From: an uncultured Clostridia bacterium
Lineage (GTDB): Bacteria > Bacillota > Clostridia > Christensenellales > UBA1242
Direction of reading: 5' to 3'
Assembly: GCA_944381135.1 (NCBI GenBank)
Contig: CALWJY010000007.1
Coordinates: forward strand, 24,055-88,054
Length of the DNA: 64,000 bases
A model generated the notes under the pieces. That model was not told the DNA's origin, ran no database searches, and saw nothing but the letters and a program-made list of their open reading frames with translations. Position numbers and translations under genes: made by a program. Within the stretch, counting starts at the first letter, position 1. Each line of letters starts with the position of its first letter. Shown piece after piece: positions 49,801-54,785 of the stretch.

Positions 49801-50407
49801 CAATGGTGCAACATTTGACAACATGGATGAGATTTTTGTGGACGGAACAATTCTTCTCACTGCAGATTTCTTGACAGCAAACAACATTATGGGCACAATT
49901 GGCGTTGAGGTTGTTTATGCAAGACAACTTTGGGAAAATGAAAATCTTGACGGGTTGTTCTTTGAGGGAACAGGCACGGAAGATGACCCATATCGAATCA
50001 ACAACATTGACGATTTGACACTTATGATGCAACTTTGCAACAGTGGTCAGTTCAATTCAAACGGTGTTATGTATAGTGAATGTTCCTATATTTTAACAAC
50101 AGACTTGAATTTGGGCGAAAAATTCTGGACGCCAATTGGCACAGTGGAAGTTCCGTTCAATGGAGAGTTCAACTTCAACGGACACACTGTCAGCGGAATC
50201 TACACCGAAGTTTTCTATGAAGTTGTCAACTATAACGGCTTGTTTGGTGTGCTTGGTGCAAATGCCAACATTCACACAATCGAGGCATCAATTTGGTATG
50301 TCTATCTGATTGTTGCACTTCTGCTTCTTCTTCTGTTGATTTTGCTTGTGCTCTATCTTGTCAACAGAAGACGAAAGAAAGTGCGTGAAGAACTTGCAAA
50401 ACACTGA
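31841..50407 (+). CDS. Giant modular cell-surface protein (6188 aa)
   Basis: Exported surface protein, about 18.6 kb. A signal peptide (1-32, cleavage near VQA-SS) precedes GLUG-type beta-helix units (about 60-330: 'G-G-I-V-G-x-x-x-G' repeats), a second such module after GEGTQESPYIIKT (about 480-620), and InlB/Listeria-Bacteroides-type repeats (about 1765-2100, with 'F-V-N-W-N-T...L-Y-A-L-W'). From about 2970 to 4330 come MBG/YDG-type domains with K-x-F/Y-D-G-T signatures near 3060, 3275, 3650 and 4245. More InlB-like repeats follow (GYTFAGW near 4740, FAGWSL near 5105). Near 6039, GTGTEDDPYRINN opens a third GLUG module, then a membrane helix (about 6152-6174) and basic tail RRRKKVREELAKH. 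No LPXTG. An adhesin or matrix protein is inferred. One frame stays open throughout. Confidence 0.88.
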   Translation: MKKKPIFFLFVLMFGLCGVFMNFNSTSSLVQASSIDASVWDGQTDGRLYLDNDGSALDVSQLDWFANGSSYYIRSAKGLAHFANLVNGSGGASQDFAGCSIYLETNIDWSGRTWIPIGNTTSFSGIFNGQGHYVYNLNMTNSDTSVGFFNNLPSYATVENLHLRNISVSATSAVSNVGGIAGTSAGVISYSSVTGAINRTYSSDANIGGIVGSTTGGVVQNTYSEVNFSLAGSANLMVGGIIGQANATSSTTLENSYFSGNMTGRANNVYAGGLVGAVYGGSSLNIQNSYNAGSISLSSISGVGYVGGIVGYVHHNNVGSTTGRSEVNLSFVFNMGEISNISSTTAYVSTLIGYVNGDAVLNNVFDVLTASETSLPLFTAGQYVTGGQSYAGEIDCSNTYYDSSRIATAVPSVADSQDWTVGNLAVLAKTYEFYQNTSYFSEGWDFDAVWSISTGVNDGFPYIEISANGNNDDDTTNSSLWQGEGTQESPYIIKTAGDLVTVSSFFSGSSGTAVEGISYHFSLQADIDLAGRTWQPIGLGVVFRGVFDGNNHTISGLTCSLQEPFSYAGLFARTDGAVIKNLILEDFRFVGNATSNMGALIAYANDTYVINVADFSGSGVDTIGAGNVNIFYGQNNADGSINENTITSGARVSNSGYDVTIFGNDGYFYDANREIYGGRYHLLLTSQMRVVTQTIDATYGKNLPTAIENMGSEDVVLKRGSRLEGFVYSNTQNHLLQATFNPYNAVMGLEAIWEDNAAGASFRIYFNKYEVLNFNTQADEDAPYVGTVAYYFDGRTYQPVQNADGTLATYQLDDDGSLYIEIETVYSAYLSEYEYVFEDFYYPVSDGYISLRGDDFSVSADGHRTIDSDGRINEETPYQAFEVSNSGLIDDNFSTDDFTVTWVGNSSSDYDITINFQKNDEKFEIADAVKTVALVLSEDGTKTYPPAVWNGDSVTMSYDTTYSDSLLSFATVGISLNYGFTYNVDSMILEPELIRDTNFGTLTRSIGNGILRLFTSKNLNELSTLTDAELARLTQFYNLIGDYTITIELERELYTDSLEVGENITFGLSPAQTISVTQDDDGNFSSTAYILTGDRGYVDIVELFEEVDWSALANEESIYMGFDLYNESVIFSSGIYDVQQLLFTQTQQVVFRYNNGSGFDYYMIDLSTDSLDDGSETAFEVVTLYSISETQIVNEEIVSYRRVAGEPENDSVSYRSGNSFVFIASTEDDSLTFSDATGLSGFYDSQDIEGSLFENGTSSVRANSLRDVEGPAYTKYLFTFNQIVKVSDNNEKLTAIAEYVDAVLDYKFVYRGLNGEEEAPINFNENAPTVTDNSTKRITPNVPGEIQIELLNSSAYRFFIDSAGTDGINLYSGTADEIFNIQVEVQYSNSSYNDPEGYENGLNGNNTASGIFSVDGYSMLAQEDGLRINLNYTNDLRPAHYTITLICTDQTYRINYGTKFIELDGSSLYSSSTRYQNFNFTDEEGEDANLMSLSVNDEEYQGTYNNFQGGNAVETQFSSASDSSGTEIASASFLGSKSVRYTDELDVSVQEKNGYSFFGFYIRGVDYQILVRGTEDYVSNMTLGELYNYGISGASDQSRQQANPYFAAEGIEWQLTIFAVYTRSQFNLQFNGSYIIDNINGSDEEFVSTYNSTYLNFIMSTDGELNNVQNNAYVYDYSVNENASNFNMELSGSYADGYYFVGYRIVSSEWNGANPPANSVIEEQSTSAQFDTIEVDMSSWLQSDMASGRVVGDGSNETYYIVPIIRQKTMTITFHSGTGGENYTDGKDGHVFDVAGSETTTNTYTYSTMLYFNRGIESGQTNTLNVDAIVPELQSETISNLFASRTGYHKASVQYWRWQNESGSQSGLIGFDTLELTNANMFSGSVTIADVHFYVYWEANSYTIVYVSNDPNAVGVVPVQNVLYDQQFNISYNNFTLSGHSFVNWNTTADGMGISYEEGRQVSNLCTGAEGDSTISLYALWTENDYGIVIDANGGLIDEIQEQTTEQLTYNSTFENLLAKLQSRVTRNGFTLEGFYAVSENTTFRIEDDTIFNINLFTFSLPVQPNEVALTIYANWIFDGEISLAIVNNSPLANLTYTGLDQTVNVAQYFTDGNFVASGLSVTSSGTLTFVATEAQSVDVDFEIAQNSDEVVLTGEDSFSVRNADTHSILFTLTVADGAGEEGFVLNLGTLYRVSFILYVTVDKAELQLTLDENDWTAIRLENARKLIQPFVNDSLDEQLESADSLSALATIAKSMDTTDPFQSNGEDATDLEIYEFLMVKFYLLMHTNNSEESLTYRGWQFADFLEYRADNESNVESILQNVNFFAFYDHLQSSSSVDVEEYRTIFSVVDGVNNEHDTISRVEIVSSLGLAINARNTYQLRIYLANSGNVLNNYNVLTDAENPYIVFGTAYIMPEILVLDNFSHANMVYYSSSYSSREVEWIGNESGETTSILNLGDFFQVSTIGTNPLYVRAQIQTSNGGSAEYDTQFSFNNQENFLYLTNTGVRALIGGYYIDYSSSFKLVLDEEFVFTILNIQDVASISISANYFSIVNGTGYYNSLSESLASGLLSVSAVFYQLEEQGEVLISDIAEIQDVVENYGGVFESDGTIVYQIYTTDANTVTLLINKVVTGLEFVANATSVDSPSYDDENGFISLYKWVEGEFNEYGVDGTMVSGDTLSISFDWGNGVAQNPVSENSFALSTTIEENGEELTTVEYEAVYTDLVRVEFQYTYPQSYTPTGSIETAYFKLGQTTQDDMTKPYEPGFGECVLTPTFGAETLEELFNGAGGTYVGGVISSNKYATVVLDVKWTISPEIDAVQTMFDYVTAVSSFERLRVIDVVSLINTNSELYDYTYQWFKQDDNGEYEFEDESGIPRRFTLVSESEELVLAEGGSINESGTYRLSITQTMKPEFEISLAEVGQTSASADFEFSMTFMQNLLQSVQILQENELTYDNIDHISQMSVEFSYLYYDNELQGYNSSPITQTIGYVTTGDITFAVSLNDELVSQMRNVGEYDVEITIQNGKFDTSSTILGEGLSWDEQGRLHFTYTISHYSLDISSLVFDFTKVFNGLETELNQQVSVNNEVVTIALQRDTGEDVGEYDVFLASSQNNNYAFIFNGQTLYQNSLTQEGLSTPVGTFTITQSGMLRFSYEISELDPEVLQVDFSLEGYSISLTQDLHLVISNGDSVVHEFTLVLYDVARGMNVADDTILQIIRDNISSVTPKFYLAQQFDTVQTSGVYAYQFVLGDFSKLYSSIEMAPTFQFEILPNTIDVSGMTFSKVFDGTTTDSVALDAQQGLNIEVTYSSAHAGSHDVTLTLRASDSSVNLNNFRLSATTAKGTITPRDATLQVEMTEEEYVYGIVSNSNLANLISKVSITSGQQDFSNFLEQGYYSISYSLPQGTQSNNRGFVYAGRYALQISATFNDFNITQTTAPSFDVTPRVVEAQIPTNYITITTDDTVQASYSSTQIITETGDELTLSLGVLGSDGQPVTDGTLSPGQYNLTLLQTEYLTNNSVVVTLAENNLGFNVVQAENTLYVGFASEDIGNLTQTYNANAYTFSVDITRNVLVISNGESQVEVDLEFSVPEGESLRDFTFETATISSVGGSGIVNAGTYKLAISATVTGNTYTNIVFASEQIFTILQAEVDVQELAIEKEYDGETILTLETYADLSPIGFGEDDVSVLVRFDNANHGTGKSVNLFLQGTNSSNYILSSETATGTITQSTAHFSFMRTTFTYGEITENNNFLSTMISVTDEEGNQISSSQFQFSIEIAGATYSETGYLQVNDGGYVVTVSNALSSNYAIAQLEQNITISPYQISLTFTHDGEITAEYGSVTGTDVFYTLPSSDLFESVQLRLTRDSSSPEIGFYHITAGESLNPNYVLTSVRDTSTRGAFEIIRPSSRLYVLFAEDVPGTDNEAVIPEISFEYDGNLYDGVRIEQSGNGWQLVIYNTANTNIQRAYALAFYTYDNGNYVLYDGTVEGLSAEISFLHADTVRNIGAYQIYASGATSATHEIRIGKDNTSFAFVVNIQQKDLYFKDNIIIGEETVLANGTIYQPFKNADAIYQFEDASTFLNGIVEGETFALNLTFRTAGGDVAFYVSRNNSVEAVLQGEGAENYLIHIATSSAPTETLVGEVARANFWIVMDDQTLAYGQYEESGFVWNYDFEIENFNLEDYLTSSGRRFDVSISLVAPVYSSTNHLRVGSYTLTRSIITDDFAIAGFIVNGSDNADLTAVVTVAPKQLTISQISEDLQEIFTKRYDGTDIANIFDDEGNLKFEVNGILSDGALQDDVEVVGANFSTALPNQPIEVTFALQGNDAQNYEVTPWATGIIEAITINLEFNYDKDSIPSNVSLSGQQLISVLTYPFETSASSILTSNSASTDTSSTRNFPSSLFREGFNFVGWTMDFEATTQAQKNLLDLLISTYGMRASIDGDSYSVEVGNNSNTVRFLSGLISDTTDVFGQYYFASHADDGITVVFNPVWSVYQNELTISIADETGATSETNLGQVEVVVGDEVTETISSSDSVSFDYGTQVVLRVTPNAHCFFYAFYVDGAYFNGSGNMQIGQSGEATTLTILSLTDDFEIQVRIVVQQVNVIIDLSTEPEATIESDNFTSIGNNQHQWSTDYFTLSGQTMADLPNILLDGYNLSGFTIGEDEVLLEDFADTSLATFLPIDSTERTISITLVPQFEPADVSVTLDFGYDNLTSQITVKFASTYDTASGWVETPLRTGYTFAGWFAGQTQVLGTTTVSNSQPHTLVASWNINRHSITLISPNAQISSSSVEFAHQGDEYVATDVDYGTTITFSLQANSGWEISSTWAPEFNAQVSADGRTATVTFVVPDHDTTYTIPVLASVNTIQISGQNIDSVQVFDVTDGGSTEIEISNSSFEVMTGRTIQFVVSANAGFVMTEEVVHDAGNDVIVDTEIDGSGNLIVTVSEINQDASFEFVATERDNTITIGFDDASVVQAVVANGTTYTTEALPPLSAKTNSNLIFYVRFVDGYEFDDETFECADFTVTPEYVSDGVYAGYYSFTVSDILSDGTIEVTSRLTTVTLSVEVRSFDENHDEAEIAGNRAFVNGTDTVEVQYGTQVTLSYEISRQYTFAGWSLDGSNVLSRENDYIYTATSDQTIYALFSYSASLYSISLSTWAQNEVYTENGQTEAQMQEIDGGTFFNASTGEEISSFEIYYGAEITVRFAVPEGYRYYGFGYFLDDEFVYLGREDRTESVVDVRISTFSFGEVDVSELCFVVASYSVIVDFETKIRVGDNILEDESVGSIRLSDADGNVAENGYVVGTGVHYATTPTTLQEMQVVAYSGETIYVRIETAQKGYSFDRIVPNRDDIIVMNAYSGDDFVVYSISGLVGGMQGVVIEVQFAPNTNYVDVNFTQNGEIVEGGAFVATSSIEELPIRVSGREYDAITVSAYTDGEFEVVAYIRAGFDGSNLLIEDLHGIVVEGSVTYEALSIEQTGYSGKITFRVAGYSGRNAINIELMSETYTVHIKDGETILATVHNVAFNSALNLSENNSQNIEIHDNRLIYSAGRLNLVLTREGYDFMGYFTYPNGAGVQYINSSGEIVRNWLESGYVYNSIANIYVLAENAQFGENGEIEISIYLYQSYQKTRINFTFVPGTISNITAQDMVSGVDYTNSWFYPSGPYYIEVAFNTDITITAPQIDGFRFYKFVISQRRADGTWLTDVTSFSESVPWSTNASDNIVECQIQVYYYAQVDVRVMGGDATYTITQDGANDSQARVLLSQGYVDPTRVFTIEATAGEGYTFSHWFNNTTGQTLSGSTQIFSASRRLTLLLYVEGNEVTLDFSRYDSTFGQIVSLQAVSALGEEESFLLGSYVGDEFHQTITQVEVKVGDEITFAVSVDFGFAVTWNRDDIVYAGTRGEYDLFTMTIAPELPDSVVEIIPNFTDRVYSVFISQRFKDECIKDGATDGNDVSLAGFVTHNNQPVSFFTSERGNDIRIVVVTNPRYAVSRVVITNNGATFDNMDEIFVDGTILLTADFLTANNIMGTIGVEVVYARQLWENENLDGLFFEGTGTEDDPYRINNIDDLTLMMQLCNSGQFNSNGVMYSECSYILTTDLNLGEKFWTPIGTVEVPFNGEFNFNGHTVSGIYTEVFYEVVNYNGLFGVLGANANIHTIEASIWYVYLIVALLLLLLLILLVLYLVNRRRKKVREELAKH

Positions 50408-50487
50408 TTTTGTCGAAATTTGGGCAGGTTTAGAATTTTGCAAATAAAAACCAAATAAATTAAATAAAATAATGCAAGGAAGTTTCT

Positions 50488-51249
50488 ATGAACATTTTTC
50501 TTGCATTATTTTTTCTTGGTTTAATTCAAGGGTTGACAGAATTTCTGCCGGTGTCATCCTCTGGACATTTGGTGCTTTTCTCCAAAATTTTTGGTGTGGA
50601 AGAGAGCCTTTTCATTTCCATTCTTCTGCATGTGGCGACACTGCTTTCAATTTGCGTGGTGTTTTATAAAGAAATTTGGCACATGATTCGTCATCCGCTT
50701 TCTGCCGAAACAATCCGTCTGGTTGTCGCCACCATTCCAACTTGTTTGATTGCGCTTGTGTTTATGCCTTTGGTCAAGCAGTCTTTTGCAGGCGGGTTTT
50801 TACCAATTTGTTTTGCAATCTCTGCTGTGCTTTTGTTTGTGTCTGAGGTTGTGTTCAAAAAGAAAGACGGCGGGCAGTTGAATTTGAGGACAGTGTTTTT
50901 TATGGGCGTGGCGCAGGGATTTGCAATTTTTCCGGGAATTTCGCGCTCTGGCACAACCATCAGTGCGGGGCTTATGTGTGGGAAAAACAAAGAGGAAGTG
51001 GCAAAATTTTCTTTCTTGATGTCAATTCCAATTGTTTTTCTTTCGCTGTGCATGGAAATTTTTGAAATCTGCACTGGCACGGCGCAAGTGCAAATTGAGG
51101 TTTTGCCGGTGCTGATTTCGTTTGTCACAGCCTTTTTGGTGGGTATTTTTGCAATAAAGGTCATGATGAAACTGACTGCGCACTCAAACCTCAAATGGTT
51201 TTCGGCATATCTTGTTGTGATTGCCATTGTTTCAATGTTTTATTTGTAA
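50488..51249 (+). CDS. uppP: Undecaprenyl-diphosphatase (BacA/UppP)
   Basis: Membrane enzyme that dephosphorylates undecaprenyl diphosphate to recycle the lipid carrier for peptidoglycan synthesis; the BacA class also lowers bacitracin sensitivity. 253 residues with about seven to eight helices. Both inverted-repeat signatures are seen: IQGLTEFLPVSSSGHL (residues 13-28; Glu18 and the SSSGH segment) and QGFAIFPGISRSGTTIS (Arg in the second). The ATG at 50488 follows AAGGAAG. It lies 80 nt after the giant surface gene on the same strand with no strong terminator between, so partial read-through is possible. A bidirectional terminator follows. Confidence 0.96.
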   Translation: MNIFLALFFLGLIQGLTEFLPVSSSGHLVLFSKIFGVEESLFISILLHVATLLSICVVFYKEIWHMIRHPLSAETIRLVVATIPTCLIALVFMPLVKQSFAGGFLPICFAISAVLLFVSEVVFKKKDGGQLNLRTVFFMGVAQGFAIFPGISRSGTTISAGLMCGKNKEEVAKFSFLMSIPIVFLSLCMEIFEICTGTAQVQIEVLPVLISFVTAFLVGIFAIKVMMKLTAHSNLKWFSAYLVVIAIVSMFYL

Positions 51250-51296
51250 GGAAAACTTGCGCAAAGGTTCGCATTAAAAACACATTTAATGTGCAA

Positions 51297-51330
51297 AAAA
51301 CGAGGACAATTTCGCCTCGTTTTCATTTTT
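51297..51330. terminator. Bidirectional terminator between uppP and the greA-like gene
   Basis: AAAACGAGG (51297-51305), 9-nt loop, CCTCGTTTT (51315-51323), T-rich after it and an A-run before it, so it can act on both convergent genes. Confidence 0.85.
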
Positions 51331-51348
51331 TTCTATTTTTCTTTTTAA

Positions 51349-51814
51349 TTATTTTTGTTTTTGAACTTTTAAGATTTTCATAAAACTTTTTTGATTGTTG
51401 TGAGTGACAAAAGAAATTTCATCACCCTCTTTTTTCATGAAAACTGCTTTTCCAATTGGACTGTTCAAAGTGATTTCGCCAATTTTTGAATTTGCAAGAA
51501 ACTTTCCTGTCAAAATGACATCAAAAACATCGTCATTCATTTCAAGCGTGATGATGTCTCCAATGTCAATAAGTGATGGATTTTTGTGTTTGGAGACGAT
51601 TTCGACAGTGTTTTTTTGCGTCAATAAGTCTGTTGATTTCCATAATGGAGCCCGTTTCTTTTTCAATTGCATCATCATATGCGGCGTTGTCATGCCAAGA
51701 GTTTGTGTCGTTTTGAAATGCCTCCGCTTTGGCTTTGACTGCATGTTTCAATCGCTCTTTCTCTTTTTCAATCAGTTTGTCAATCTGCTTGAAACCCTCT
51801 TCATCAACAATCAT
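51349..51814 (-). pseudogene. GreA/GreB-family transcript cleavage factor, frameshifted at an A7 run
   Basis: The gene reads in two frames. The first encodes the N-terminal coiled coil (IVDEEGFKQIDKLIEKEKERL... NAAYDDAIEKETGSIMEINRLIDA); the second continues with the FKBP-like C-terminal domain (NTVEIVSKHKNPSLIDIGDIITLEMN... SPIGKAVFMKKEGDEISF). The break is at seven A's on the coding strand (51611-51617); six would restore one frame of about 155 residues. At the coil tip, GreA's two acidic residues align with Ser and Asp (T-N-S-W-H-D-N), as in a divergent GreA-like group. The start at 51814 has GGAGG nine bases upstream; a further ATG at 51823 abuts that site. The strong promoter is intact. 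A sequencing error, true mutation, or slippage-corrected gene are all possible. Confidence 0.75.
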
Positions 51815-51842
51815 ATTTCCCATCCTCCATAAATTTTGTTTC

Positions 51843-51872
51843 AGTCTATCACAAAAAATTTAAAAATGTCAA
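51843..51872 (-). promoter_or_regulatory. Promoter of the greA-like gene
   Basis: On the reverse strand TTGACA (51872-51867), 18-bp spacer, TAGACT (51848-51843) with an upstream TG. Leader of about 22 nt. Confidence 0.7.
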
Positions 51873-51930
51873 GATTTTTCATTTATGTGACGAATTTAGA
51901 GTTAACAAGAGTGGAATTTGAAAGAATTGA

Positions 51931-54627
51931 GTGGCGCGGAATTTGTCGAAAGGGCATAATCTGGGCGAGATTTCTCGTATGCTGAAAAGTAGGAGAGTTT
52001 CAGTGGAAGAATTCTATAAAAAATCAGTCCAAGATTGTTTCAAAAGTTTCAACACGACTTCACGAGGGCTTAAAGTGGAAGAGGTTTCTGCGCGTCTTCC
52101 GGAAGCACAAAAAGTTCAAATCAAGCCAGCAAAGAAGCAATCTTTTCTTTCCAAATTTTTTGCACAAATCAAAGAACTTATGGTGTTGATTTTGCTTGTC
52201 TCTGGAATTTTGTCTTTGGTGATTGGAATTGTGGAGCACTCTTCAAGCGAGATTGTGGACGGCGCAATCATTCTTGGCATTGTGGTGATGAACGCACTTT
52301 TTGGCGTTTTTCAAGAGCGAAAAAGTGAAAAGGCAATTGAAAATTTGAAAAACATGACACAGCCCGAAACAAATGTTTTGCGGGACGGAAAAATTTACAA
52401 AATCAAAACAACGGGTCTTGTGCATGGTGACGTTGTCTGTTTGGAGGCGGGAAGCATTGTGCCTGCTGATTTGCGTCTTTTTGAAACCTCAAACATAAAA
52501 ATCAGCGAATCCGCTTTGACGGGCGAAAGTGAAGCAGTGGAAAAATTTGCAGAATTTGTCTATGACAAAGATATGCCACTTGCCGAGCGGAAAAACATGG
52601 CATATGCTGGCAGTGTCGTTGAAAATGGTCACGCGAAAGGTGTGGTTGTGGCAATTGGACAAGAAAGCGAAATTGGCAAGATTGCCCAAAGTTTGAAAGA
52701 AACCAAAAAAGAACTCACACCACTTCAAAAAAGCATTCAGGGTGTGGGGAAAGTGCTGACCTACCTCATCCTTCTGATTGCAACAATCACATTCATTTTG
52801 GAGGTTGTTGCCAATCCTGACGAAGTTTTGCAGGCATTTTTGACCGCTGTGGCAATTTCGGTGGCGGCAATTCCGGAAAGCATGCCGGCTGTCATCACCA
52901 TCATCATGAGTCTTGGCATTGCCAAACTTTCACGCTCGAAAGCAATTGTCAAGCGCATGCATGCCGTGGAAACTTTGGGTGCGTGTGATGTGATTTGCTC
53001 TGACAAAACTGGAACAATCACCCAAAACAAAATGAAAGTTGAAGAGAATTTCACTTTTTTTGACGAAAAAAGCGAAAAATTTGAAATTTTTTTGAATTGC
53101 ATGACACTTTGCAACGATGCAAATCTTGGCGCCAATGGTTATGTGGGCGGTTCGACAGAAGTGGCGCTTGTGGAATTTGCGCAAAAGTTTGGAGTCGAAA
53201 AAACGACATCAGAGCAAAAATATCCACGAACAGACGAAATTTCTTTCAATTCACAGCGCAAGATGATGACCACTCAAAACTTGGTGAATGGGCAAAAAGT
53301 GTGCTTCATGAAAGGTGCGCTTGACCGTGTTTTGAAATGTTGCAGTGCATATATGTCTGAAGCGGGCATTCAACCATTGGATGAGAAGACAAAACAAAAA
53401 ATCCTTTCACAAAACAAAAAGATGTGCGGAAAGGCATTGAGGGTGATTTCTTTTGCGTTCAAGCAAAGTGACGCGCTTGAGGAAAGCGACTTTGTCTTCT
53501 TAGGACTTTGTGGTTTGCAAGATCCGCCTCGCCCAGAAATTGAAGAGGCAGTGAAGAAATGTCGAAGTGCAGGGATGCGTCCTGTGATGATTACGGGTGA
53601 CTATAAAGACACCGCATTTGCAATTGCAAAAAAGGTCAAGATTGCCAAAAGAGAAGATGATGTGATTTCTGGCGAAGAGATTGACGCTTTGACGGATGAA
53701 GAATTTGCCAAAATTGTTGAGAAGAAGTGTGTTTTTGCACGCGTCAGCCCAGCACACAAAGTCAGAATTGTGGAGGCGCTCAAAAAAAATGGACATATTG
53801 TTGCCATGACAGGCGACGGCGTCAACGATGCTCCAAGCCTGAAGCGGGCGGACATTGGCATTGGCATGGGGAAGACAGGCACAGATGTCACAAAGGATGT
53901 TGCAGACATCCTCATCACTGACGACAACTTTGCAACAATCATTGTGGCAGTGGAAGAGGGCAGAAAGATTTACAGCAACATTCAAAAAACAATCAAATAT
54001 CTCTTCTCGGCAAACATGGCGGAAATTCTCTCCTTGTTTTTCATAACCATCCTTATGCCTGGTGTCACATTCTTGCTTCCGGTGCAGATTTTGTTCATCA
54101 ACCTCATCACCGATTCGCTTCCAGCAATCGCGCTTGGCACAGAGGAAATTGAACACGACATCATGACAGAAAAACCGCGCAAGAAAAGTGAAAGTTTGTT
54201 TGGCGGTGGCATGGGTGTTTCGCTCTTTGTGCTTGGTGGCGTGCAGACGGTTTTGACATTGGGGGCATTCTTGTATGGATATTTCATGCAAGGCGAGGCG
54301 GTGGCAATCACGATGGCGTTCTACACTCTCAACCTCATCCAACTTTTCTATATGTTCACCGCGCGCACAAAAGAGAGTTGTTTCAAGTCCAATCCATTCA
54401 AAAACAAATTCTTCACAATTTCGCTTCTGTTTGGGTTTGTGCTTCTCATTTTGATGGCATTCACGGGCTTTGGCGACCTTTTGCAACTTGAAAAACTTGA
54501 CATTTGGAGTTGGCTTATTGTGCTTGCACTTTCTGTTTCCATCATCTTCATTGGCGAACTCTATAAATTTGTGGAAAGAAAAATCAATGCGCGTAGGTTT
54601 TCAAAAAGTGAAAATAAGCAGAAGTAA
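51931..54627 (+). CDS. Calcium-type P-type ATPase (P2A)
   Basis: ATP-driven cation pump of the plasma membrane. About 898 residues, normal for the bacterial SERCA-like class. Actuator motif LTGESEAVEK, phosphorylation site SDKTGTITQNK with Asp358, nucleotide-domain MKGALDRVL, and hinge MTGDGVNDAPSLKRADIGIGMG are all present, as is the 'N-L-I-T-D-S-L-P-A' of helix 6 and 'A-A-I-P-E-S-M-P-A' of helix 4 (SERCA has P-E-G-L-P-A), which point to Ca2+. Ten hydrophobic helices fit. The N-terminus is unsure: GTG 51931 is the longest frame and ATG 51979 is equally plausible; neither has a good ribosome-binding site. Divergent from the greA-like gene. Confidence 0.92.
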   Translation: MARNLSKGHNLGEISRMLKSRRVSVEEFYKKSVQDCFKSFNTTSRGLKVEEVSARLPEAQKVQIKPAKKQSFLSKFFAQIKELMVLILLVSGILSLVIGIVEHSSSEIVDGAIILGIVVMNALFGVFQERKSEKAIENLKNMTQPETNVLRDGKIYKIKTTGLVHGDVVCLEAGSIVPADLRLFETSNIKISESALTGESEAVEKFAEFVYDKDMPLAERKNMAYAGSVVENGHAKGVVVAIGQESEIGKIAQSLKETKKELTPLQKSIQGVGKVLTYLILLIATITFILEVVANPDEVLQAFLTAVAISVAAIPESMPAVITIIMSLGIAKLSRSKAIVKRMHAVETLGACDVICSDKTGTITQNKMKVEENFTFFDEKSEKFEIFLNCMTLCNDANLGANGYVGGSTEVALVEFAQKFGVEKTTSEQKYPRTDEISFNSQRKMMTTQNLVNGQKVCFMKGALDRVLKCCSAYMSEAGIQPLDEKTKQKILSQNKKMCGKALRVISFAFKQSDALEESDFVFLGLCGLQDPPRPEIEEAVKKCRSAGMRPVMITGDYKDTAFAIAKKVKIAKREDDVISGEEIDALTDEEFAKIVEKKCVFARVSPAHKVRIVEALKKNGHIVAMTGDGVNDAPSLKRADIGIGMGKTGTDVTKDVADILITDDNFATIIVAVEEGRKIYSNIQKTIKYLFSANMAEILSLFFITILMPGVTFLLPVQILFINLITDSLPAIALGTEEIEHDIMTEKPRKKSESLFGGGMGVSLFVLGGVQTVLTLGAFLYGYFMQGEAVAITMAFYTLNLIQLFYMFTARTKESCFKSNPFKNKFFTISLLFGFVLLILMAFTGFGDLLQLEKLDIWSWLIVLALSVSIIFIGELYKFVERKINARRFSKSENKQK

Positions 54628-54684
54628 AAATTTAACCTCTACAAGATTTGAATAAGGTTTTTCGATTAAATATTCACAAATTTT

Positions 54685-54740
54685 AAAGCATTGCATTTGC
54701 TTATCAATCGAAAGGCATTTGCAATGCTTTGTTTTCTTTT
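54685..54740 (+). terminator. Terminator after the P-type ATPase gene
   Basis: AAAGCATTGCA (54685-54695) pairs with TGCAATGCTTT (54720-54730), 11 bp, followed by GTTTTCTTTTG. The 24-nt interior may pair further (GC/GC). It overlaps the next promoter. Confidence 0.75.
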
Positions 54741-54766
54741 GTTTTCTTCTTGCTTTATGATAGAAT
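54739..54766 (+). promoter_or_regulatory. Promoter of the 53-aa gene
   Basis: TTGTTT (54739-54744), 16-bp spacer, TGATAGAAT with the -10 at 54761-54766. Confidence 0.55.
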
Positions 54767-54785
54767 TCATTTAAGGAGGTTTTGT

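Noticed and set aside
53500-54486. 328-codon open frame on the reverse strand within the P-type ATPase gene
   Set aside because: Antisense to a well-conserved gene; composition rich in H, C and F without any motif, no ribosome-binding site. A shadow frame.
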